The translations under genes and the position numbers were made by a program. From Streptomyces brevispora (GTDB taxonomy: Bacteria; Actinomycetota; Actinomycetes; Streptomycetales; Streptomycetaceae), in the NCBI RefSeq assembly GCF_007829885.1, contig NZ_VIWW01000003.1:62001-126000 (forward strand): DNA of 64,000 bases, in the 5' to 3' direction. Under the pieces are notes generated by a model. The model saw only the letters and a program-made list of their open reading frames with translations, searched no databases and was not told the DNA's origin. Of the stretch, positions 42,091 to 51,409 are shown piece after piece. Positions within the stretch are counted from its first letter, which is position 1, and each line of letters opens with the position of its first letter.

Positions 42091-42327
42091 TCACGGGCTC
42101 GCCGCGTCGTAGCCGTAGCGCAGCGGGCCGTCGCCCGCGGGCAGGCCGAGCCGGTAGACGTACAGGGCCTCGGCCCGGACACCACCCGGTGCGGCCTCCA
42201 CCTCGCAGGGGCGGGTGACCTGTACGACCGCCGGCCGGTCGGTGACGCGCAGGCGCAGGCCGTGGGCGGGCCCCCCGACGAGCACCGCGTGCTCCTCGCG
42301 TGTCGTGCAATCAGTATCCATACGCAT
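42091..42327 (-). CDS. small conserved hypothetical protein
   Basis: A 78-residue protein, MRMDTDCTTREEHAVLVGGP, then AHGLRLRVTDRP, VVQVTRPCEVE and a tyrosine-containing end (YVYRLGLPAGDGPLRYGYD). The VLVGGPAHG start followed by short beta-rich segments resembles small uncharacterised proteins recurrent in Streptomyces. No function can be given. It converges on the alpha-galactosidase gene with a 43-base gap. An A+T-rich patch near 42320-42350 is its likely promoter. Confidence 0.6.
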   Translation of the reverse strand: MRMDTDCTTREEHAVLVGGPAHGLRLRVTDRPAVVQVTRPCEVEAAPGGVRAEALYVYRLGLPAGDGPLRYGYDAASP

Positions 42328-42496
42328 ACTTTAGAGGTTGCGCAATAAAAGAACTGTGCCATGTCCCTGAACCCGGCTCACCGCACCCCGGCCGCGGCGC
42401 CCGCTCCTGACGGCGGCCGGTCCCGATGACGGCCGTGGCGCCCGGTCCTGAGGGCGGGTGACGTGGCCGTCTCGTGGTACGGCCCGTCCTTCGGGG

Positions 42497-44176
42497 TCAC
42501 ATCGCCGGGACCTGTACGTACCGCTCGGTGATGTGCAGGTCGGCCTCGATGCGGTCGGCGGCCGAGCGCAGTCGGGGCAGGACATCCGTGACGCACTCCC
42601 GCACGCTGCGGCCGCCGCTGTGCATCGCTACGTTGACCGCCGCCACGACCGTCCCGCGGCGGTCGAGGAGGGGAACGGAGACCGAGCGCAGCCCCACCTC
42701 CAACTCCTCGTCGACCAGCGCGTATCCGTCGTCGCGGACGCGGTCGAGGACCTTGCCGAGCGGGCCGGGCCGGGTGACTGTGAACGGGGTGAGCGCGCGT
42801 GGCTCGCTCCGGGCGAGACGGGCCTCGCGTTCGGCGGACGGCAGCGCCGCCAGCAGGACGCGTCCCATGGAGGTCGCATGGGCGGGGAAGCGCGTTCCCA
42901 CGGTGATGTTGACGTTCATGATGCGGCGGGTCGCGACGCGGGCGGTGTACTGGACGTCGTCGCCGACGAGGACCGCCAGCGAGGCCGAGTCCTGGACCTC
43001 GTGCGTCAGGGCTGCGAGATGGGGCTGCGCGATCTGCGGCAGCGTCGCCCGGGACAACGGGGGGTAGCCGAGGGCCAGTACGCGTGGGGTGAGGCGGTGG
43101 GCCCGGTCGTGCGTGGCGACGTACCCGAGGTGCTCCAGGGTGATCAGGGCGCGCCGGGCGGTCGCCCGGGCCAGGCCGGTCGCCCGGGCGACATCGGTCA
43201 GGGTCAGGGCCTCCCGGCCCTCGCCGAAGGCGGCCAGTACGGTCAGGCCGCGCGCGAGGGACTCGATGAACTCACGGCCCAGCTCCTGCTTCGACGCCCC
43301 CGTCCAGGAAGCCAGTGCGGTGGGGGAGTCCGGGGCCCCGGCGGGCGGTGCCTGCCTGAGCGCGTCCTCCATGGCCGCCGCGGCCGCGAGTGTCCGGGGC
43401 AGCAGGGTGTCGTGCAGGGATGCGGCGGTGTGCCGGCTGGTGTGGCTCACGACGCTGACGAGACAGGCCACGTCCCCGTCGGGGGTGCGCACCGGTACGG
43501 CGAGGGCCACGAGTCCCGGTTCGATCAGCTGGTCGTCCAGGGCCCATCCGTGGTGGCGTGCCCGTTCGGCGCGCGCCACGAAGCCCTTGGCGAACTCCCG
43601 CCCGTGCGACGGCTGTCGCGCGGGTACGGCCGGGAAGGCCAGGCCCTGCGGGTCCCCGTCCCGGCGCGTCCGCCACGACTCCCATTCCTCCGGGCCCCAG
43701 GTGGCGGCCAGCAGCGGGCCGGGCGCGGTGCGTTCCAGGGGAAGCAGGTCGCCGATGCGGAAGCTCAGGGACATGGCGCGCCGACGGGTGGCCTGATGGA
43801 TGAAACGGATGCCGTCGCCGTCGCCGACCGCGAGGGACACCGATTCGTCGAGCTCGTCCGCCAGCGCGTCCGCGTGCCCGCCGAGGAGCGACGGAAGCCG
43901 GAGGGCCGCCAGATAGGCGTTGCCCAGTTCCATGAGCCGCGGGGCGAGTGTGACGTCCCGCCCGTCGAGGCGTACGTAGTCCATCCGGGCCAGGGTCGCC
44001 GTGATCCGGTCGACGGTGGACCGCGCCAGGCCGGTGGCGCGCTCGATACCGCTCGGGCTCATGGTCCCGCCCGCGTCCGTGAGCCGGCGCAGGACCGCGA
44101 TGCCGCGCATCAGCGGGGCGACCGCCTCGGCCGGCGCCGGCGTCTCGGTCTGCTGGAGCGTGTGGGTCGGTGGCAT
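42497..44176 (-). CDS. tandem IclR-family regulator of the protocatechuate (pca) cluster
   Basis: A 559-residue protein made of two IclR units in a row. Unit 1: HTH at residues ~22-85 (GIAVLRRLTDAGG, then RATGLARSTVDRITATLARM) and a ligand domain to ~285. Unit 2: HTH at ~305-370 (GLTVLAAFGEGREALTLTDV, then ARATGLARATARRALITLEH) and a complete ligand domain (VQDSASLAVLVGDDVQYTAR, then ATSMGRVLLAALP, EELEVGLRSVSVPLLD). Normal IclR/PcaR/PobR regulators have one unit (~260 residues). Divergent from pcaI across a palindromic site, so likely the aromatic-acid-responsive regulator. GGAGAG precedes ATG 44176. Confidence 0.9.
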   Translation of the reverse strand: MPPTHTLQQTETPAPAEAVAPLMRGIAVLRRLTDAGGTMSPSGIERATGLARSTVDRITATLARMDYVRLDGRDVTLAPRLMELGNAYLAALRLPSLLGGHADALADELDESVSLAVGDGDGIRFIHQATRRRAMSLSFRIGDLLPLERTAPGPLLAATWGPEEWESWRTRRDGDPQGLAFPAVPARQPSHGREFAKGFVARAERARHHGWALDDQLIEPGLVALAVPVRTPDGDVACLVSVVSHTSRHTAASLHDTLLPRTLAAAAAMEDALRQAPPAGAPDSPTALASWTGASKQELGREFIESLARGLTVLAAFGEGREALTLTDVARATGLARATARRALITLEHLGYVATHDRAHRLTPRVLALGYPPLSRATLPQIAQPHLAALTHEVQDSASLAVLVGDDVQYTARVATRRIMNVNITVGTRFPAHATSMGRVLLAALPSAEREARLARSEPRALTPFTVTRPGPLGKVLDRVRDDGYALVDEELEVGLRSVSVPLLDRRGTVVAAVNVAMHSGGRSVRECVTDVLPRLRSAADRIEADLHITERYVQVPAM

Positions 44177-44303
44177 CGGCTCTCCGTCGGGCGTCGTGGG
44201 GACACAGTAGTGAATACCGGCAGGTGAGGGGCGGACCGCCGGAAGCCGGTGGGCCGCGGACCGTTGACAGCTGCCCGGCCGGGCGGCAGACTCCGGGCCA
44301 AGA

Positions 44304-44325
44304 ATAGTGAAAGAAACTTCACTAT
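44304..44325. promoter_or_regulatory. palindromic operator upstream of pcaI
   Basis: Perfect 8-bp arms ATAGTGAA (44304-44311) and TTCACTAT (44318-44325), 6-base centre AGAAAC, 24 bases before the pcaI ATG. A half-site-like AGTAGTGAATACC lies at about 44207-44219, near the regulator gene. It probably binds the tandem IclR protein. Confidence 0.75.
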
Positions 44326-44348
44326 GCGAACAACTGATGGGCGGTCCG

Positions 44349-45131
44349 ATGGACAAGATGGTCGCCTCCGCCGCACGAGCCGTGGCCGACGTAGCGGACG
44401 GCGCCTCGATCGCGGTCGGGGGATTCGGACTCAGCGGAGTACCCGACGCACTCATCGGGGCCCTGCGCGAAAAGGGAACCGGCGGCCTCCACGTCGTCTC
44501 CAACAATTGCGGCGCCCAGGACTCCGGGCTCGCGGTCCTGCTGGCCGCGGGCCGGATCAGCAGGGTCACCGGCTCGTACATCGGCGGCAACAAGGAGTTC
44601 GCCCGCCAGTACCTGGCCGGCGAGCTGGAGCTCGAACTCATCCCCCAGGGCACCCTCGCCGAACGGCTGCGGGCCGGCGGCGCCGGCATCCCCGCGTTCT
44701 ACACCCCGGCCGGAGTCGGCACCCTCGTCGCGGAGGGCGGCATGCCCTGGCGCCACGACGGGAACGGCGGCGTCGCGATCGCCTCACCCGCCAAGGAGGT
44801 ACGCGACTTCGACGGCACCCCGTACGTCCTGGAGCGGAGCATCCGCACCGACTTCGCCCTGGTCAGGGCGGCCAAGGGGGACCGGCACGGGAACCTCGTC
44901 TTCAACAAGGCGGCCCGCAACTTCAATCCGCTCGCCGCCATGGCCGGCCGGATCACGATCGCCGAGGTCGAGGAACTGGTCGAGCCCGGCGCGATCGACC
45001 CCGACCATGTCCATCTGCCGGGGATCTTCGTGCAACGCGTGGTGGCACTGACTCCGGAGCAGGCCGCCGACAAGCGGATCGAACAGCGCACGGTGACCGC
45101 ACGGACGAACCCGCGGAAGGAAGGCAGCTGA
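44349..45131 (+). CDS. pcaI: 3-oxoadipate CoA-transferase subunit A
   Basis: A 260-residue alpha subunit of the succinyl-CoA:3-oxoadipate CoA-transferase. It shows GASIAVGGFGLSGVPDALIG, VVSNNCGAQDSGLAVLL, SYIGGNKEFARQYLAGELEL and ELIPQGTLAERLRAGGAGIP (glycine loop). It forms the active enzyme with PcaJ, whose gene starts in the pcaI stop (TGATG). An upstream GTG at 44307 falls inside the operator, so ATG 44349 is taken. First gene of the pca operon. Confidence 0.95.
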   Translation: MDKMVASAARAVADVADGASIAVGGFGLSGVPDALIGALREKGTGGLHVVSNNCGAQDSGLAVLLAAGRISRVTGSYIGGNKEFARQYLAGELELELIPQGTLAERLRAGGAGIPAFYTPAGVGTLVAEGGMPWRHDGNGGVAIASPAKEVRDFDGTPYVLERSIRTDFALVRAAKGDRHGNLVFNKAARNFNPLAAMAGRITIAEVEELVEPGAIDPDHVHLPGIFVQRVVALTPEQAADKRIEQRTVTARTNPRKEGS

Positions 45132-45802
45132 TGGCCTGGAACCGCCAGGAGATGGCCGCCCGGGCGGCCGCCGAACTCCGCGACGGAGAGTACGTCAACC
45201 TGGGCATCGGCCTTCCGACCCTGATCCCCAACCATCTGCCCGAAGGCGTCCACGTCGTTCTCGAATCCGAGAACGGCATCCTGGGCACCGGCCCCTTCCC
45301 GTACGACGACGAAGTCGATCCCGACCTGATCAACGCGGGCAAGGAAACGGTCACCGTCCTGCCGGGAGCCTCGTTCTTCGACTCGGCGCTCTCCTTCGGC
45401 ATGATCCGCGGCGGCCACATCGACACGGCCGTGCTCGGGGCCATGCAGGTCTCCGCCCGAGGCGACCTCGCCAACTGGGCGGTCCCCGGAAAGCTCGTGA
45501 CCGGAATCGGCGGCGCCATGGACCTCGTGCACGGTGCCCGCCGGGTCATCGTGACGATGACCCATACCGCCAAGGACGGCAGCCCGAAGATCGTCGAGGA
45601 GTGCACGCTCCCCCTCACCGGCCGGGCCTGCGTCCACCGGATCATCACCGATCTGGCGGTCCTGGAGGTGACCGGCACCGGACTGGTGCTGACCGAGACC
45701 GCACCGGGCGTCAGCATCGCCGACGTACTCGACCGGACGGCCGCTCCGGTCCGCGTCGACGAAGCAGTCGATGAAGGAATCGACGAAGGAGTCGGCCGGT
45801 GA
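45131..45802 (+). CDS. pcaJ: 3-oxoadipate CoA-transferase subunit B
   Basis: A 223-residue beta subunit. The catalytic Glu lies in VVLESENGILG, preceded by YVNLGIGLPTLIPNHLPEGV. GGHIDTAVLGAMQVSARGDL and NWAVPGKLVTGIGGAMDLV are typical. It transfers CoA from succinyl-CoA to 3-oxoadipate. The last ~20 residues are a repeated acidic VDEAVDEGIDEGVG tail not found in most relatives. Overlaps pcaI by one base; followed after 121 bases by pcaH. Confidence 0.95.
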   Translation: MAWNRQEMAARAAAELRDGEYVNLGIGLPTLIPNHLPEGVHVVLESENGILGTGPFPYDDEVDPDLINAGKETVTVLPGASFFDSALSFGMIRGGHIDTAVLGAMQVSARGDLANWAVPGKLVTGIGGAMDLVHGARRVIVTMTHTAKDGSPKIVEECTLPLTGRACVHRIITDLAVLEVTGTGLVLTETAPGVSIADVLDRTAAPVRVDEAVDEGIDEGVGR

Positions 45803-45923
45803 GCCATCCCTCCCGCGCCCTCCGGGGTGTGGAACCCCGCGCGAAGACTCCCGCGCGGCCGCGCCGTCGCACCTGCGCCCGGCATGCACCCGTCCCCGTA
45901 CCGCAAAGGCAGGACCGACACCC

Positions 45924-46763
45924 GTGACCACCCCACCCGCACCGCCCGGCACCATCGAGCCCTCCTCGCTCATCCGGCCCGGCACCGTTGAGGCCCCCGT
46001 GCTCACCCAGGCCCGCATCAGCGCCGAGATCACCGCCGCGCGCGACGACTACGCCAGGTCGATCGCCGCCGGCGCACCCGTCCGCTCGCACCCCGACCGG
46101 GACTACGCCCCCTACCGCAGCAGCACCCTGCGCCACCCGCGCCACGAGCTGACAGCCATGGGATCCGACCCGGAGGACGTCGAGCTCTCCGGCCCCGTCT
46201 TCGGCGTCACCGACATCACCGACCTCGACCACGACCTCACCCGCCGCCACCAGGGAGAACCCCTGGGCGAGCGGATCACCGTCACCGGCCGCGTCCTCGA
46301 CCGGTCCGGCCGTCCCGTGCGTGGCCAGCTCGTCGAGATATGGCAGGCCAACGCGTCCGGCCGCTACGCGCACCTGCGCGACCAGCACCCCGCACCGCTC
46401 GACCCGAACTTCACCGGCGTGGGACGTTGCCTGACGGACGATCAGGGCACCTACTCCTTCGTCACCGTCAAGCCCGGCGCGTACCCGTGGCGCAACCACG
46501 CCAACGCCTGGCGCCCCGCCCATATCCACTTCTCGCTGTTCGGATCGGCGTTCACCCAGCGCCTGGTCACCCAGATGTACTTCCCCGGCGACCCGCTCTT
46601 CGCCTACGACCCGATCCTCCAGTCCGTCACCGACGACGACGCCCGCGGCCGTCTCGTCGCGGCGTACGACCATGACCTGTCCATCCCTGAATGGTCGCTC
46701 GGCTACCGCTGGGACATCGTCCTCGACGGCCCGTCCGCGACCTGGATCGAGGAGGGCCGCTGA
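45924..46763 (+). CDS. pcaH: protocatechuate 3,4-dioxygenase beta chain
   Basis: A 279-residue beta subunit holding the catalytic non-haem Fe(III). The ligand Tyr lies in SGRYAHLRDQH and the second in GAYPWRNHANAW; the His ligands are in WRPAHIHFSLFG. It cleaves the ring of protocatechuate between the two hydroxyls, yielding 3-carboxy-cis,cis-muconate. The N-terminal ~50 residues (a Pro/Thr-rich leader and helical stretch) precede the standard core. GTG 45924 fits the family length. Its stop overlaps the pcaG start (TGATG). Confidence 0.95.
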   Translation: MTTPPAPPGTIEPSSLIRPGTVEAPVLTQARISAEITAARDDYARSIAAGAPVRSHPDRDYAPYRSSTLRHPRHELTAMGSDPEDVELSGPVFGVTDITDLDHDLTRRHQGEPLGERITVTGRVLDRSGRPVRGQLVEIWQANASGRYAHLRDQHPAPLDPNFTGVGRCLTDDQGTYSFVTVKPGAYPWRNHANAWRPAHIHFSLFGSAFTQRLVTQMYFPGDPLFAYDPILQSVTDDDARGRLVAAYDHDLSIPEWSLGYRWDIVLDGPSATWIEEGR

Positions 46764-47365
46764 TGTCCAGCCCCACTCCCATCACCGCCCCGGGAACGCT
46801 CGCACCCACCCCGTCGCAGACCGTCGGACCCTTCTACGGCTACGCCCTGCCCTTCGCGGGCGGCGGCGACATGGTCCCCGTCGGTCATCCCGGCGCCGTC
46901 GTCCTGCACGGCCATGTCCTCGACGGGGCCGGAGCACCGGTGCCCGACGCGCTCGTCGAGGTGTGGCAGCCCGCCCCCGACGGTTCACGCCGCGGCGCGC
47001 CCGGTTCGCTGCGCCGCGACCCGGTCACCGGAGCGGTCATCGGCCGCCACGGCCTCACCTTCACCGGCTTCGGCCGGGTGCCGACGGACGCCGACGGGCA
47101 CTACGCCGTACGGACCGTGCCGCCGGGCGGGGTCCCGTACGTGGCGATCACCGTCTTCGCCCGCGGGCTGACGCACCACCTGCACACCCGGGCCTACCTG
47201 CACGACGCCGCGGGCCGCGCGGAGGACCGGCTGCTGTCGCGCCTTCCGGAGCAGCGCCGGGCGACGCTCCTGACCACGCCGGAAGACACCGGCGTCCACC
47301 GTTTCGACATCCGTCTGCAGTACGACGGTGTGCATGAGGAGACGGTCTTCCTTGACTTCGGCTGA
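46763..47365 (+). CDS. pcaG: protocatechuate 3,4-dioxygenase alpha chain
   Basis: A 200-residue alpha subunit (TPSQTVGPFYGYALPF, then VLDGAGAPVPDALVEVWQPA, TGFGRVPTDADGHYAVRTVP and VAITVFARGLTHHLHTRAYL). It lacks the iron ligands, as alpha chains do, and builds the hetero-oligomer with PcaH. Starts in the pcaH stop codon and overlaps the pcaB start by 14 bases. Confidence 0.95.
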   Translation: MSSPTPITAPGTLAPTPSQTVGPFYGYALPFAGGGDMVPVGHPGAVVLHGHVLDGAGAPVPDALVEVWQPAPDGSRRGAPGSLRRDPVTGAVIGRHGLTFTGFGRVPTDADGHYAVRTVPPGGVPYVAITVFARGLTHHLHTRAYLHDAAGRAEDRLLSRLPEQRRATLLTTPEDTGVHRFDIRLQYDGVHEETVFLDFG

Positions 47366-48812
47366 CGCACCCGCCGACACCGGTCTGCTCTCACCGGTTC
47401 GTGCCGGAACGGCCGTTGAGGAGGCGACGGGCGATGCCGCGTACGTTCGGGCGCTGCTCGCCGCCGAAGTGGCGCTCGTCCGCGCCCAGGCCTCGCTCGG
47501 ACACGCACCGGCCGGGGCGGCGGCGGCCATCGCCTCGGCCGCGGCCGGCGCAGCCCGCTTCGACGCGCGCTCGCTGGCCGTACGGGCCCGTTCCGGCGGC
47601 AACCCGGTCATCCCGCTGGTCGCCGACCTGACCGCGGCCGTCGCCGAGGAGGCCCCGGAGGCGGCGGCCCATGTCCATCGTGGAGCGACCAGCCAGGACA
47701 TCCTCGACACCGCTACCATGCTGGTGGCGTCCGAGGCCCTGCGCCTGATCCTGGCCGACCTGGACAGGGCCGCCGCCGCCCTGGCGCGCACAGCCGCCGA
47801 GCACCGCGACACCCCGATGGCGGGCCGCACCCTCACCCAGCACGCCGTGCCGACGACCTTCGGGCTGAAGGCGGCGGGCTGGCGCAGCCTGATCCTCGAC
47901 GCATCGGCCCGGCTCACGGCCGTCCGGTCCGCCCTTCCGGCCCAACTCGGCGGTGCGGCAGGAACGTTGGCCGCCTTCTCGGCCTTTGCGCACTCCGGGA
48001 GCCCCGAGCCCCGGCCCGACGCGCCCCCTTCCGACGCGTCCGCCTCCCATGCGTCCTTCTCCGGCTCCGCCGCGACGCAGGACACCGGGGCGCGCCTTGT
48101 CGAGGCGTACGCCACCGAGACCGGACTGGCCGCACCCGCACTGCCCTGGCACAGCCTGCGCACCCCGGTAGCCGACCTCGGCGGAGCACTGGCCTTCGCC
48201 TCCGGAGCGCTCGGCAAACTGGCGGCGGACGTACTCCTGCTCTCCCGCACCGAGATCGGCGAGCTCTCCGAGGGGACCGGCGGGTCATCGTCCGCGATGC
48301 CGCACAAGGCCAACCCGGCCCGCGCCGTCCTCATCGCCGCGACCGCCCGCCAGGTCCCCGCACTCGCGGGGATCCTGTACGGCTCCCTCGTCGCCGAGGA
48401 CGAACGCCCGCCCGGGGCCTGGCACGCCGAGTGGCAGCCGCTGCGTGAGGCCCTGCGCGGCGTCGGCGGAGCCGCCGACGCGGCGGCCGCACTGGCCGAA
48501 GGGCTGCGCGTCCACCCCGGGCGCATGCGCGAGAACCTCGGCATCACCTGCGGACTGATCGTCAGCGAACGACTCGTCGCCGCCCTCTCGGACCTGATCG
48601 GACGCACCGAGGCCCGCGCGGCGGTGACCAGTGCCGCCGGTCGCGCGGTCCGTGACGGGACGGAGCTCCATGAGGCCTTGCGGCAGGAGCTCGCGCTGGC
48701 GGACGTCCTGTCCGACGAGCGTCTGAGGGCCCTCACCGACCCGGCCGGCTACACGGGCTCGTCCGGCATCCTCGTCGACCGCGCACTGCGCCGCCCGAAC
48801 GCTCTGTCCTGA
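47352..48812 (+). CDS. pcaB: 3-carboxy-cis,cis-muconate cycloisomerase
   Basis: A 486-residue member of the fumarase/aspartase superfamily. Signature GSSSAMPHKANPARA holds the mobile catalytic loop; HRGATSQDILDTATMLVAS and RTLTQHAVPTTFGLKAAGW are the other conserved regions. It converts 3-carboxymuconate to 4-carboxymuconolactone. TTG 47352 is the likely start: AGGAG lies 10 bases upstream and the start overlaps pcaG by 14 bases; a GTG at 47328 is the alternative. Residues ~215-250 (GSPEPRPDAPPSDASASHAS) are a low-complexity insertion in the middle domain. Confidence 0.93.
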   Translation: MTSADAPADTGLLSPVRAGTAVEEATGDAAYVRALLAAEVALVRAQASLGHAPAGAAAAIASAAAGAARFDARSLAVRARSGGNPVIPLVADLTAAVAEEAPEAAAHVHRGATSQDILDTATMLVASEALRLILADLDRAAAALARTAAEHRDTPMAGRTLTQHAVPTTFGLKAAGWRSLILDASARLTAVRSALPAQLGGAAGTLAAFSAFAHSGSPEPRPDAPPSDASASHASFSGSAATQDTGARLVEAYATETGLAAPALPWHSLRTPVADLGGALAFASGALGKLAADVLLLSRTEIGELSEGTGGSSSAMPHKANPARAVLIAATARQVPALAGILYGSLVAEDERPPGAWHAEWQPLREALRGVGGAADAAAALAEGLRVHPGRMRENLGITCGLIVSERLVAALSDLIGRTEARAAVTSAAGRAVRDGTELHEALRQELALADVLSDERLRALTDPAGYTGSSGILVDRALRRPNALS

Positions 48813-48946
48813 AGGCGCCCCGCCCGCCCTGTTCCCGCGGCCCGTCACATCGCCGCCCGCCCGCTCACTCCCGGGCGGCCTGTCACATCCGCCCCAGCCC
48901 GCCCTCCTCACCCTCCCATCCGGCACCCGCCGACCCAGGAAGCCTC

Positions 48947-50164
48947 ATGACAACCCCGCACTCCTCCGGCGTCCCCGCCCCGCGCCTCCTGCACCATCAG
49001 GTGGACGGTTCGCCCGCCGCCCCGCCGCTCATCCTCGGGCCGTCCCTCGGTACTTCGCTCGCCGTCTGGGACGGGCAGGCCGCCGGATTGGCCCGCAGCC
49101 ATCGGGTGGTCCGCTGGGACCTGCCCGGACACGGCGGCAGCCCGGCCGCGCTGCTCCCCGCCGGAGGCGGCGTCGCGGAGCTCGGCGCCCAAGTGCTGCG
49201 GCTCGCCGACGCGCTCGGCGTCGGCCGGTTCGGGTACGCGGGCATCTCCCTCGGCGGCGCCGTGGGCACCTGGCTGGCCGTCCACCACCCCGACCGGATC
49301 ACCTCGCTCGCGCTCGTGTGTTCCTCGGCCCGGTTCGGCGAACCGCAGGCGTGGCGCGAACGGGCCCGCCTGGTGCGGGCCGAGGGTATCGGTCCGGTCG
49401 CGGAGACCGCGGCGGGCCGTTGGTTCACCGCGGACTTCGCCGGGAGCCCAGCCGCCCGTGCGGTCCTCGACGGCCTGCGGGCCGTCGACCCCGAGGCGTA
49501 CGCCAGGCTCTGCGAGGCCCTTGCCGCCCATGACCTGCGCGGCGAACTCGCGGGCATCACGGCTCCCACGCTCGTCGTGGCCGGCCGCGAGGATCCGGCC
49601 ACTCCGGTCGCCCACGCCCGCGAACTGGCCGACACCATCCCCGGCTCGACGCTGATCGAGCTTCCGGGCGCGTCGCACCTGGCCGGCGTCGAACGGCCCG
49701 GACCCGTACGCACCGCGCTGCTGAACCACTTCGCGCCCGGCACCGCATCCGGCACCGCGCACGCCACCGACGACGCCTCCCGGCACGCCGCCGGGCTGGC
49801 CGTACGTCGCACCGTCCTGGGCGACGCGCATGTCGACCGGGCCATGGCCGGGACCACGCCCCTCACCGCGGTCTTCCAGGACTTCATCACCCGCTACGCC
49901 TGGGGCGAGGTGTGGACCCGGCCCGGTCTCGACCACCGGACCCGGCGCTGCCTCACCCTCACCGCCCTGGTGGCCCTCGGCCATCACGGGGAGCTGGCCA
50001 TGCACGTGCGGGCCGCGCTGAGCAGCGGCGACCTCACCGCCGAGGACGTCCAGGAAGTACTGCTGCAAGCAGCCGTCTACTGCGGGGTCCCGGCGGCCAA
50101 CGCCGCGTTCGCCGTGGCGGACCGCATCCTCGCAGAGATCACCCACGTCACAGAGGAGAACTAG
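48947..50164 (+). CDS. pcaL: bifunctional 3-oxoadipate enol-lactonase / 4-carboxymuconolactone decarboxylase
   Basis: A 405-residue fusion of PcaD and PcaC. Residues ~1-270 are an alpha/beta hydrolase (nucleophile in GISLGG, Asp in AGREDPATP, His in GASHLAG), opening the enol-lactone to 3-oxoadipate. Residues ~285-405 are a carboxymuconolactone decarboxylase domain (RRTVLGDAHVDRA, then TLTALVALGHHGELAMHVRA). The fusion is known in actinobacteria. Separated by 134 bases from pcaB, so it may have its own promoter; pobA follows after 3 bases. Confidence 0.95.
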   Translation: MTTPHSSGVPAPRLLHHQVDGSPAAPPLILGPSLGTSLAVWDGQAAGLARSHRVVRWDLPGHGGSPAALLPAGGGVAELGAQVLRLADALGVGRFGYAGISLGGAVGTWLAVHHPDRITSLALVCSSARFGEPQAWRERARLVRAEGIGPVAETAAGRWFTADFAGSPAARAVLDGLRAVDPEAYARLCEALAAHDLRGELAGITAPTLVVAGREDPATPVAHARELADTIPGSTLIELPGASHLAGVERPGPVRTALLNHFAPGTASGTAHATDDASRHAAGLAVRRTVLGDAHVDRAMAGTTPLTAVFQDFITRYAWGEVWTRPGLDHRTRRCLTLTALVALGHHGELAMHVRAALSSGDLTAEDVQEVLLQAAVYCGVPAANAAFAVADRILAEITHVTEEN

Positions 50165-50167
50165 TCC

Positions 50168-51343
50168 ATGCACACGACCGTCGGGATCATCGGCGGCGGA
50201 CCGGCAGGGCTCCTGCTCGCCCGTCTGCTGCACCGCGCGGGCATCGACTGCGTGGTCCTGGAGAGCCGCGACCGCGCGTACGTCGAACAGCGCCAGCGCG
50301 CCGGCATCCTCGAACAGGCCACCGTCGACGCGCTCCGGGAGGCCGGTGCCGCCCGGCGCCTCGACGCCGAAGGCCTGGTACACGACGGCATCGAGCTGCG
50401 CTGGGACGGCCGCGCGCACCGAATCGACTTCCCGACCCTCGCCGACGGGCGCCGGGTGTGGGTCTACGCCCAGACCGAGGTCGTCAAGGACCTCATAGCC
50501 CTTCAACTGGCCGACGGCGCACCGCTGTACTTCGGCGCCCGGGTCACCGCCGTCGAGGGGGCCGACACCGACCGGCCGACCGTCCACTACACGCACGAGG
50601 GCCGCGACGCCGAGCTCACCTGCGACTACGTGGTGGGCTGCGACGGATTCCACGGGGTGACGCGTACGGCGGTCCCCGCCGACGTGCGGCGCACGCACGA
50701 GCGGGTCTACCCGTACTCATGGCTCGGCATCCTGGCCGATGTCCCGCCCTCCTGCGACGAGTTGATCTACGCCCACTCCCCGCGCGGGTTCGCCCTCCAC
50801 AGCATGCGTTCACCGGAGGTCAGCCGCCTCTATCTGCAGGTGCCCAACGGAACCGACCCCGCCGACTGGCCGGAGACACGGATCTGGGACGAACTCGACG
50901 CCCGTTTCGCCGTCGAGGGCGACTGGAAGCTGCGACGCGGCCCCATCACGTCCAGGTCCGTCCTGCCGATGCGCAGCTCCGTCACCGAACCCATGCGGTA
51001 CGGCCGGGTCCTCCTCGCGGGCGACGCCGCCCACATCGTCCCGCCCACCGGCGCGAAGGGACTCAACCTGGCGGCGGCCGACGTCGTCGTACTGGCCCGT
51101 GCCCTGGTGCGGCAGCAGCGGACCGGGTCCGCCGATCTGCTGGACGCCTACTCCGACACATGTCTGCGCCGGGTGTGGCGGGCCGAGCACTTCTCGTACT
51201 TCATGACCACCACACTCCACACCGACCCGGAACAGAGCGGATTCGACACCCGGCTGCAGATCTCGCAGCTGGACAGGATCGCCACCTCGCCGAACGCCGC
51301 GGCAGAGCTCGCGCAGAACTACGCCGGTCTCCCCCTGCCGTAG
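50168..51343 (+). CDS. pobA: 4-hydroxybenzoate 3-monooxygenase
   Basis: A 391-residue FAD hydroxylase, normal PobA length. FAD loop GGGPAG at the start (VGIIGGGPAGLLLARLLHRA), the flavoprotein hydroxylase signature DYVVGCDGFHGVTR and the second FAD motif LLAGDAAHIVPPTGAKGLNL. It uses NADPH and O2 to convert 4-hydroxybenzoate to protocatechuate, the PcaHG substrate. Last gene of the cluster, 3 bases after pcaL. A strong hairpin follows. Confidence 0.95.
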   Translation: MHTTVGIIGGGPAGLLLARLLHRAGIDCVVLESRDRAYVEQRQRAGILEQATVDALREAGAARRLDAEGLVHDGIELRWDGRAHRIDFPTLADGRRVWVYAQTEVVKDLIALQLADGAPLYFGARVTAVEGADTDRPTVHYTHEGRDAELTCDYVVGCDGFHGVTRTAVPADVRRTHERVYPYSWLGILADVPPSCDELIYAHSPRGFALHSMRSPEVSRLYLQVPNGTDPADWPETRIWDELDARFAVEGDWKLRRGPITSRSVLPMRSSVTEPMRYGRVLLAGDAAHIVPPTGAKGLNLAAADVVVLARALVRQQRTGSADLLDAYSDTCLRRVWRAEHFSYFMTTTLHTDPEQSGFDTRLQISQLDRIATSPNAAAELAQNYAGLPLP

Positions 51344-51349
51344 GACCGC

Positions 51350-51408
51350 ACCCGCGCGACCCGCCACCGGGCGCCCGGTCGTTCACCGGGCGCCCGGCGG
51401 GCGCGGGT
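51350..51408. terminator. bidirectional terminator between pobA and the GH3 gene
   Basis: A long hairpin: outer arms ACCCGCGC (51350-51357) and GCGCGGGT (51401-51408), inner arms CACCGGGCGCCCGG repeated twice (self-complementary) around TCGTT. Fills the 66-base gap between convergent genes. Confidence 0.8.
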
Positions 51409-51409
51409 C

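Noticed and set aside
47982..48105. Low-complexity stretch in pcaB considered as a frameshift
   Set aside because: The frame stays open and resumes correct homology (TGARLVEAYATETG) after it, so it is an insertion, not a break.
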